Shown here in pieces: positions 1 to 5,369 of a DNA stretch of 9,297 bases. The stretch's first letter is position 1. Each line of letters begins with the position of its first letter. The translations under genes were made by a program, and so were the position numbers. Origin of the DNA: Pseudomonadota bacterium (GTDB lineage: Bacteria; Pseudomonadota; Gammaproteobacteria; Steroidobacterales; Steroidobacteraceae); assembly GCA_021808035.1 (NCBI GenBank), contig JAKBCG010000078.1, forward strand, positions 1-9,297, read 5' to 3'. The notes below the pieces were generated by a model. The model was not told where the DNA came from. It did no database searches and saw only the letters and a list, made by a program, of their open reading frames with translations.

Positions 1-2075
1 CGGAAGTCCGCGCGCACTGGCCGCTCGCCGCGGTCGACGACCTCGCCGCGGCGTTCCATTTCCCGAACGATGCGCGGGCGAATCCGACCGACGTGACGCA
101 GGCGCTCGCGAAGGGCGCGCGCCAGCGCGGCGCGCGCCTGGTCGAGGGCGTCGCGGTCACCGCCGTGCTCTGTGAGCGCGGCCGCGCGGCCGGCGTGCGC
201 ACCAGCGCGGGCGACGTCCGTGCCGAGATCGTGGTCAATTGCGCCGGCCTGTGGGCGCGGCACGTCGGCCGGATGGCGGGCGTCAACGTGCCGTTGCAGG
301 CCGCGGAGCACTACTACCTGATCTCCGAGCCGATCGCGGGCGTGCATCCGCGCTTGCCGATCCTGCGCGATCCCGGCAATGCCGCGTACATCCGCGAGGA
401 GGCCGGCAAATTGATGCTCGGACTGTTCGAGGACGTCGCGAAGCCCGTGCGCCTCGAGCACCTCCCCGCGGACTTCGCGTTCGGCGAGCTGCCGCCGGAC
501 TGGGATCGCCTGGGACCCTACATCGAGCGCGCGATGCGTCGCGTGCCGGTGTTGTTCGAGACCGGGATCAAGCTGCTGTTCTGCGGCCCGGAGTCGTTCA
601 CGCCCGATCACAATTACCTGATGGGCGAGGCGCCCGATCTGAAGAACTTCTTCGTCGCCGCGGGATTCAATTCGCTCGGGATCCTCTCGGCCGGCGGCGC
701 GGGCTCGGTGATGGCGCGCTGGATCCTCGACGGGCGGCCGCCGATGGACGTGTGGACCGTGAACCTGCGGCGGATGCACGCGTGGCAGGACAACGATCGG
801 TACCTGTTGGACCGCACGGTCGAATCGCTGGGTATCGGCTATCAGGACCACTGGCCGTTCCGGCAGTGGACGAGCGCGCGCGGCGTGAAAAAGGGCGTGC
901 TGCACGATCGGATCGCGGCCGCCGGGGCGTGTTTCGGCGAATCGGCCGGCTGGGAGCGCGCGAACTGGTATGCCGATCCCGGACAGGCGCCACGCTACGA
1001 GTACGGGTGGGGCCGGCAGAACTGGTTCGCGAACAGCGCCGCGGAGCACCGCGCGGTGCGCGAACGGGTCGGCGTCTTCGACCAGTCCTCGTTCGCGAAA
1101 CTGCTGGTCCAGGGCGCGGACGCCGCGCGGGTGCTCAACCGTCTCGCGACCGCGGACGTCGACGTCGCGGTCGGACGCTGCGTGTACACGCAGTTCCTGA
1201 ACGAGTCCGGCGGCATCGAGGCCGATCTCACGGTCACCCGGCTCGCCGCGGGCCGGTTCCTGGTCGTGACCGCCGCGTTCACGCAGACGCACGTCGAGGC
1301 GTGGATCCGCGGGCGGATCCCGGAGGAGGCGCGTTGCGTCCTCACCGACGTGACCGACGCCTACGCGATGCTGAACGTCCAGGGCCCGGCGTCGCGCGCG
1401 CTCCTGCAATCGCTGTCGGCGGACGACTTCTCGGCGGATGGCTTCCCGTTCGCGCACTGCCGATCGGTGCGGATCGGCTACCAGACCGTGTACGCGTTGC
1501 GCCTCACCTACGTCGGCGAGCTCGGCTGGGAGCTGTACGTGCCGACCGCGTTCGCGCAGCCGGTGTACGACGCGCTGGTCGCCGCGGGCGCGGCGCACGG
1601 TCTGCGTCACTGCGGCTATCACGCGCTCAATTCGCTGCGGATCGAGAAGGCGTACCGGGATTGGTCCCACGACATCGGCCCCGCGGACACGCCGCTCGAG
1701 GCCGGGATCGCGTTCACCTGCGCCTGGGACAAGCCCGAAGGGTTCCTCGGCCGCGACGCGCTGCTCGCGCAGCGCGGCGCCGGGCCGCTGCGCCGGCGGC
1801 TCGTGCAGTTCCTGCTGGAGGACCCGGAGCCGATGCTCCATCACAACGAGCCGATCCTGCGCGACCGCGAACGGGTCGGTTTCGTGACCTCGGCGATGTA
1901 TGGTCACACGCTCGGTGCCGCGGTGGGGCTCGGCTACGTCGCGCATCCGGACGGCGTCGACGAGGCGTTCATCCGCGACGGCCGGTTCGAGATCCAGCTC
2001 GCGCGGCGGCGGATCCCGCCGCGCGCGTCGCTATCACCGCTATACGATCCGCGCGGCCTGCGCCCGCGCGCGTGA
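1..2075 (+). CDS. Sarcosine/dimethylglycine dehydrogenase-like FAD oxidase-GcvT fusion (5' partial)
   Basis: The reading frame is open to the left edge (first whole codon at base 3), and the codons before the GTG at 93 already encode family-typical sequence, so 93 is an internal codon and the gene is truncated. About 690 residues are present. Relatives are roughly 800-850 residues, so the N-terminal Rossmann GxGxxG motif and the histidine that may bind FAD covalently lie outside the window. The visible order is: rest of the DAO-type FAD domain, including VVNCAGLWARHVGRMAG and, near bases 657-705, FNSLGILSAGGAG; a central domain with HWPFRQW and ESAGWERANWYA; then the GcvT domain (GVFDQSSFAKLLVQG, GELGWELYV at 1515-1541) and its C-terminal barrel (GAAVGLGYV). 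Family members oxidise N-methyl groups of sarcosine or dimethylglycine and transfer the one-carbon unit to tetrahydrofolate. The central domain resembles sarcosine dehydrogenase slightly more, but the substrate cannot be fixed. It converges on the permease. Confidence 0.88.
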   Translation, partial: EVRAHWPLAAVDDLAAAFHFPNDARANPTDVTQALAKGARQRGARLVEGVAVTAVLCERGRAAGVRTSAGDVRAEIVVNCAGLWARHVGRMAGVNVPLQAAEHYYLISEPIAGVHPRLPILRDPGNAAYIREEAGKLMLGLFEDVAKPVRLEHLPADFAFGELPPDWDRLGPYIERAMRRVPVLFETGIKLLFCGPESFTPDHNYLMGEAPDLKNFFVAAGFNSLGILSAGGAGSVMARWILDGRPPMDVWTVNLRRMHAWQDNDRYLLDRTVESLGIGYQDHWPFRQWTSARGVKKGVLHDRIAAAGACFGESAGWERANWYADPGQAPRYEYGWGRQNWFANSAAEHRAVRERVGVFDQSSFAKLLVQGADAARVLNRLATADVDVAVGRCVYTQFLNESGGIEADLTVTRLAAGRFLVVTAAFTQTHVEAWIRGRIPEEARCVLTDVTDAYAMLNVQGPASRALLQSLSADDFSADGFPFAHCRSVRIGYQTVYALRLTYVGELGWELYVPTAFAQPVYDALVAAGAAHGLRHCGYHALNSLRIEKAYRDWSHDIGPADTPLEAGIAFTCAWDKPEGFLGRDALLAQRGAGPLRRRLVQFLLEDPEPMLHHNEPILRDRERVGFVTSAMYGHTLGAAVGLGYVAHPDGVDEAFIRDGRFEIQLARRRIPPRASLSPLYDPRGLRPRA

Positions 2076-3440
2076 ACGGCGCGGCGCGCTGAAGTAGTAC
2101 GTGCCCGCGACGACCGCGAGGCCGACGAGCCACGACAGATCGACCCCGCCGAGCGCCCGCGCCGCGGGCCCGACGTAGAAATCGGCGGCGATGAACGGGA
2201 TCTGCACGACGATCCCGATCGTGTAGCAGACGATCGCCATCACGTTGTACCGGCCATAGATCCCGCCGTCGGCCGAGAAGAACGACGTGACTTCGTAATC
2301 GCCGAACTGCACCCAGTAATAATCGACGAGGTTCACCGCCGTCCACGGCACCATCAGATACAGGAGCAGTTCGTTGAACCGGCTGTACAGCGGCAGGAAC
2401 TCGGTCGCGCCGACGGTGCCGAGCGCGGCCGCGGCGACGAAGATCCCCGTCGCGATCGGCGCGCGCGCGCGCGCGTCCGCCCGCCATCCGGGCGCGAACG
2501 TCTGCGCGAGCGTGATCACCGCGAGTGTCCCGCCGTAGATGCAGATCGCGCCGGCGACCGCGACGCCCGGTGCGAACAGCAGCACGATCGGCGTGCTCGC
2601 GCGGCCGGTCAGCGCGACGATCGCCGCGACGACGTCTCCGCCCGCGACCGCCGGTCCGATCAGCGCGCCGAACACCATCGGCAGCACCGCGCCGAGCGTG
2701 GTCCCCCAGTAACACGCCCAGAACGCCTGACGGGGCCCGGTGTCCGGCGGCAGATAACGCGAGTAGTCGGACACGTAGGGCGCGTAGGACAACTGCCAGA
2801 AGGCCGCGATCGACAGCATGTCGAGAAAGCCGACGAGCGAGAACGAGCCGCCGGTGAGATAGGCCGGGGGCAGCCGGTGCGCGAGCGCGAGACCCAGGTA
2901 GCACAGCGCGACCGCCGCGCCGGAGACGTAGGCGATCGCCCGGGTGCCCGCGTGGATCAGGTCATGTCCGTAGATCGCGGCGCCGAGGCTCAATGCGCCG
3001 ATGCCGATCAGACCGGCGCGCACGCTGATCGGCGGCACGATCGCGTGCACGGACTGACCGCCGGTCACCAGCGCGGTCGCCGCGTAGCCGACGTACATGA
3101 AGATCACCAGCGCGACGACGAACGCGGCACCGCGCGCGCCGAACTGCCCGCGGCTCTGCACCATCTGCGGGACCCCGAGCCGCGGACCCTGCGCTGCGTG
3201 CAGTGCCATGAATACCGTGCCGATCAGGTTCCCGAGCACGATCGCGACCGAGCCCGACAGGAACGACTGGTGGAACACCGTCGTCGCGAGCGCGCCGGTC
3301 ACGACCGTGAGCACGTTGAGATTCGCGCCGAACCACAGCGTGAACAACTGCCGCGCATTGCCGTGCCGCTGGTCTAGCGGAATGGGGAAGATCGTGTGCC
3401 GTTCGATGCCGCCCGACCGCGTGGCTGGTTGCGATTGCAT
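2040..3440 (-). CDS. NCS1-family purine/cytosine/hydantoin-type permease
   Basis: This 466-residue protein is mostly hydrophobic helices, consistent with the 12-helix NCS1 (nucleobase:cation symporter-1) fold of the inner membrane. Family signatures are clear: GPRLGVPQMVQSRGQFG at residues 85-101 after TM1-2, SYAPYVSDYSRYLP at 218-231 in the central region, and VPWTAVNLVDYYWV at 364-377 near TM10. Known members import cytosine, purines, allantoin, hydantoins or vitamin precursors with Na+ or H+; the motifs visible here do not distinguish the substrate. The ATG at 3440 is the natural start because the conserved N-terminal segment follows directly, although no good Shine-Dalgarno is visible upstream. 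It is divergent from the dimethylformamidase-like gene and its 3' end overlaps the dehydrogenase gene by 36 bp tail to tail. Residues 320-327, a polar loop, are encoded by a GC dinucleotide run. Confidence 0.9.
   Translation of the reverse strand: MQSQPATRSGGIERHTIFPIPLDQRHGNARQLFTLWFGANLNVLTVVTGALATTVFHQSFLSGSVAIVLGNLIGTVFMALHAAQGPRLGVPQMVQSRGQFGARGAAFVVALVIFMYVGYAATALVTGGQSVHAIVPPISVRAGLIGIGALSLGAAIYGHDLIHAGTRAIAYVSGAAVALCYLGLALAHRLPPAYLTGGSFSLVGFLDMLSIAAFWQLSYAPYVSDYSRYLPPDTGPRQAFWACYWGTTLGAVLPMVFGALIGPAVAGGDVVAAIVALTGRASTPIVLLFAPGVAVAGAICIYGGTLAVITLAQTFAPGWRADARARAPIATGIFVAAAALGTVGATEFLPLYSRFNELLLYLMVPWTAVNLVDYYWVQFGDYEVTSFFSADGGIYGRYNVMAIVCYTIGIVVQIPFIAADFYVGPAARALGGVDLSWLVGLAVVAGTYYFSAPRRSRARAQAARIV
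2459..2475. repeat. 17-bp GC dinucleotide run inside the permease gene
   Basis: An uninterrupted alternating GC tract of 17 bases lies within the permease coding region, where it encodes alternating Ala and Arg in a polar loop between membrane helices. Such tracts can slip during replication or adopt Z-DNA. In a genome this GC-rich, chance is also possible. Confidence 0.6.
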
Positions 3441-3460
3441 GATCGTGCGATGATCGTTCG
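3439..3460. promoter_or_regulatory. Tandem 11-bp direct repeat at the permease start
   Basis: Two head-to-tail copies, ATGATCGTGCG (3439-3449) and ATGATCGTTCG (3450-3460), differ at one base. They abut the permease start codon and lie in the divergent region shared with the dimethylformamidase-like gene. Their position suits an operator for a regulator of one or both genes; that role is inferred from location and repetition only. Confidence 0.35.
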
Positions 3461-3465
3461 TGGAG

Positions 3466-3477
3466 ATCGCGCGCGAT
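3466..3477. promoter_or_regulatory. 12-bp perfect palindrome in the divergent region
   Basis: ATCGCGCGCGAT is identical to its reverse complement and sits 5 bp beyond the tandem repeat, downstream of the candidate minus-strand promoter. It could be a dimeric repressor site covering the permease leader. CG-rich palindromes arise easily in this genome, so confidence is low. Confidence 0.28.
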
Positions 3478-3490
3478 GCGCGAAGCCTTC

Positions 3491-3519
3491 AAGAGACCAC
3501 AAATGCACCTCATTGGCAA
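3491..3519 (-). promoter_or_regulatory. Possible promoter of the permease gene
   Basis: Read on the minus strand, TTGCCA (5 of 6 to the -35 consensus; plus-strand 3514-3519) is followed after 17 bases by TCTCTT (3 of 6 to the -10 consensus; plus-strand 3491-3496). This would give a leader of about 40-45 bases before the permease ATG and would place the palindrome and tandem repeat in the early transcribed region. The stretch is locally AT-richer than its surroundings. The -10 match is weak. Confidence 0.25.
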
Positions 3520-3562
3520 CCACCGCCGGGGCGCGCCGGCGGGTCGGGCGTCGCGGACGTGA
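3503..3562 (+). promoter_or_regulatory. Candidate 19-residue leader ORF overlapping the next start
   Basis: An ATG at 3503 opens a 19-codon frame (peptide begins MHLIGNHRRG and is Arg-rich at its end). Its TGA at 3560-3562 overlaps the GTG at 3559-3561 as GTGA, the arrangement typical of translational coupling. A weak purine stretch (AAGAGA, 3491-3496) lies 6 bases before the ATG. It may be a leader peptide for the dimethylformamidase-like gene. A chance short ORF is equally possible, and the peptide resembles nothing I know. Confidence 0.2.
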
Positions 3563-5193
3563 GCGCGGACTATCCGGATTTCGGCTTGAGCGCGGCGCAG
3601 CGCCGCGAGGCGGTGTTCGCGCATCGCTACGAGTCCCCCGGCATGGACGGCGAGCGCGGCGAGCTGTGGTGTTACAGCGATGCGTTCGCGTATTCCCCGG
3701 GTTCGACCGTCCGGCTGCAGATCAGCTCGAACGTCGCGCGCGCCAGGCTCGAGATCGTCCGCGACGGCGCCGACCAGGTCGGGGTGCTGGAGCGCTCGCT
3801 GACCGGATTGCGCTGGCAAGCGACGCCGGCGGACTGCTCCATCGAAGGGTGCGGCTGGGCCACGGCGTGCGAGTTCCCGGTCGGCGAGGACTGGCCTTCG
3901 GGCGCGTACCGGGTGACCTTGAGCGCCGAGGGGCGGGGCGGCGTGACGCTCCACGGCCACCACCTCTTCATCGTGAAGCCGCGGCCGGCGCGCCGGCCCG
4001 GCCGGGTGCTGCAGATCGCCGCGACGGGAACCTGGACCGCGTACAACACCTGGGGCGGCTCGAGCCATTATCGCGGCCTCACCGGACCCGGGCGCAACCA
4101 GTACTCGCCGGTCGTCAGCATCGAGCGGCCGTGGTGCCGCGGCTTCGTCGTGTTGCCCGCGGACGCGCCGCGGGTACCGGTCGAGTTCCCGGTCCCGCCG
4201 GGGGCTGCGCCGCGCTATCCGCACCTCGAATGGGCCTATGCGACCGGTCACTCGAACAAATATGCGTCGGCGGGGTGGGCGAGCTACGACTCACACTTCC
4301 TGCGCTGGGCCGAGCGGGCGGGTTACCCGGTCGATCTCGCGAGCCAGCACGAGCTGCAGTTCGAACCGCAGATCCTCGACGGTTACGATTGCGTCGTGAT
4401 GGTGGGGCACGACGAGTACTGGACCTGGGAAATGCGTGACGCGATCGACGCCTACGTCGAGCGGGGCGGGCGGGTCGCGCGGTTCGCCGGCAACTTCATG
4501 TGGCAGACCCGCCTCGAGCCGGGGGGCCGGCAGCAGGTCTGTTACAAGTATCGCGCGCGAGCGGAGGATCCCGTCTACCGCTCGAGCGATCCGCGCCGGA
4601 CGACCGGCTCCTGGGAGGCGCCCGAGACCGGTCGGCCCGGGGCCGCGACCTTCGGATTGAACGCGACCGACGGTCTTTATGCCGGCTGGGGCGCGTGCGC
4701 GGCGCGCGGCGTGCGCGGATTTCCGATCTACCGGCCGGAGCACTGGGCGTTCGCCGGCACGGGCCTCGCGTACGGCGATCTGCTCGGCGCCGAGGGGCAT
4801 GCGTTCGGCTACGAGGTCGACGGCTTGCCGTACGTGATCCGCGACGGGTTGCCGGAACCCTTGCCGGCCGGCGGCGCGCCGCCAGGGCTGTCGATACTCG
4901 CGCTCGGGCTCTCCTCGTTGCGCGAAGAACCCGTGCCGGGCGCGGCGATCGACGACCGGTTCATCGGCGACGAGGAGGCGCAATACGTCGCGGCGCTGCG
5001 GTACGGCGACCCTGGCGAGGCGGGGATCGCGCGCGTGAAGCGTGGCGCCGGGATGATCGTGCACTTCACGCGCGGTGCCGGCGAGGTGTTCCATGCGGGC
5101 AGCTGCGAGTGGGTCGCCGCCCTGCGGAAGGCCGATCCGATGGTCGCACGGGTGACCGCGAACGTGCTCGATCGCCATCTCGACCGCCGCTGA
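3559..5193 (+). CDS. N,N-dimethylformamidase large-subunit-like amide hydrolase
   Basis: The protein has 544 residues from GTG 3559. The frame extends to GTG 3460, but that start would sit 19 bp from the divergent permease start, would contain the palindrome, and would add low-complexity sequence, so I prefer 3559 (an ATG at 3643 is a further option). An N-terminal beta-rich domain (about residues 20-145) precedes the family's catalytic C-terminal domain. The latter contains TWTAYNTWGGSSHY (158-171), NKYASAGWASYDSHF (about 233-247), GHDEYWTWEM (283-292) and RPEHWAFAGTGLAYGD (from about 392). Characterised DMFase hydrolyses dimethylformamide to dimethylamine and formate using mononuclear iron held by two Tyr and one Glu. 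Tyr287, Tyr243 and Glu394 are candidate equivalents, by inference. There is no signal peptide, so it is probably cytoplasmic. It is much shorter than the roughly 760-residue DMFase large subunit, and no small-subunit gene is adjacent. The true substrate is unknown. Confidence 0.78.
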   Translation: MSADYPDFGLSAAQRREAVFAHRYESPGMDGERGELWCYSDAFAYSPGSTVRLQISSNVARARLEIVRDGADQVGVLERSLTGLRWQATPADCSIEGCGWATACEFPVGEDWPSGAYRVTLSAEGRGGVTLHGHHLFIVKPRPARRPGRVLQIAATGTWTAYNTWGGSSHYRGLTGPGRNQYSPVVSIERPWCRGFVVLPADAPRVPVEFPVPPGAAPRYPHLEWAYATGHSNKYASAGWASYDSHFLRWAERAGYPVDLASQHELQFEPQILDGYDCVVMVGHDEYWTWEMRDAIDAYVERGGRVARFAGNFMWQTRLEPGGRQQVCYKYRARAEDPVYRSSDPRRTTGSWEAPETGRPGAATFGLNATDGLYAGWGACAARGVRGFPIYRPEHWAFAGTGLAYGDLLGAEGHAFGYEVDGLPYVIRDGLPEPLPAGGAPPGLSILALGLSSLREEPVPGAAIDDRFIGDEEAQYVAALRYGDPGEAGIARVKRGAGMIVHFTRGAGEVFHAGSCEWVAALRKADPMVARVTANVLDRHLDRR

Positions 5194-5215
5194 TCGCGGT
5201 CCCGCCGCGTGTGTC

Positions 5216-5245
5216 GCGCCCGCAACGGCCAGGATCCGCGGGCGC
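5216..5245 (+). terminator. GC hairpin after the DMFase-like gene
   Basis: GCGCCCGC (5216-5223) and GCGGGCGC (5238-5245) form a perfect 8-bp stem with a 14-base loop, starting 23 bases after the stop codon. No T-tract follows, so it is not a classic intrinsic terminator. It may stabilise the 3' end, act with Rho, or take part in the alternative pairing just downstream. Confidence 0.3.
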
Positions 5246-5284
5246 TGAAGACGCAAGAGTCGGCCGTTGGACCGGAGCAACGGC
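5223..5284 (+). promoter_or_regulatory. Mutually exclusive hairpins, attenuator-like
   Basis: Three segments compete: CAACGGCC (5223-5230), GGCCGTTG (5262-5269) and CAACGGC (5278-5284). The middle one can pair perfectly with the first (8 bp) or with the third (7 bp, 8-base loop), and the first overlaps the 5216-5245 stem by one base. Such switching pairs are seen in attenuators, but no ligand domain or leader peptide was recognised. This lies in the 176-bp gap ahead of the sulfotransferase. Confidence 0.25.
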
Positions 5285-5288
5285 GGCG

Positions 5289-5317
5289 TTGACAAGCATC
5301 GCGGTAACGGCTCAGAT
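5289..5317 (+). promoter_or_regulatory. Possible promoter of the sulfotransferase-receptor operon
   Basis: A perfect TTGACA (5289-5294) is followed after 17 bases by TCAGAT (5312-5317), which matches the -10 consensus at only 3 of 6 positions. It would start transcription near 5324, about 45 bases before the sulfotransferase GTG. The exact -35 and correct spacing in such GC-rich DNA are the support; the weak -10 is against it. The same TTG could also be read as an alternative start codon. Confidence 0.35.
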
Positions 5318-5369
5318 TGGCGCTCGTGGGGAAGGGTATCGGCCGCAACATTCGAAGTACACCGTCGTC

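Noticed and set aside
93..95. GTG at 93 as the start of the dehydrogenase
   Set aside because: The in-frame codons from base 3 to 92 already read as typical family sequence leading into the conserved helix, so the gene begins left of the window.
239..2092. A 617-codon open frame on the plus strand
   Set aside because: It is out of frame with the dehydrogenase domains and reads as Arg/Ala/Gly-rich shadow sequence.
3460..3558. Longer N-terminus of the hydrolase from GTG 3460
   Set aside because: It would leave 19 bp between divergent starts, has no Shine-Dalgarno, contains the palindrome, and encodes sequence unlike an enzyme N-terminus. It is not fully excluded.
2962..4251. A 429-codon open frame on the minus strand crossing the divergent region
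   Set aside because: It is antisense to the hydrolase gene and out of frame with the permease; Arg-rich, no domain.
4500..5369. Upstream extension of the sulfotransferase frame to ATG 4500
   Set aside because: Bases 4500-5193 are the conserved 3' part of the dimethylformamidase-like gene in another frame. The extension is Arg-rich low-complexity sequence, and homology-like content starts only after about 5370.
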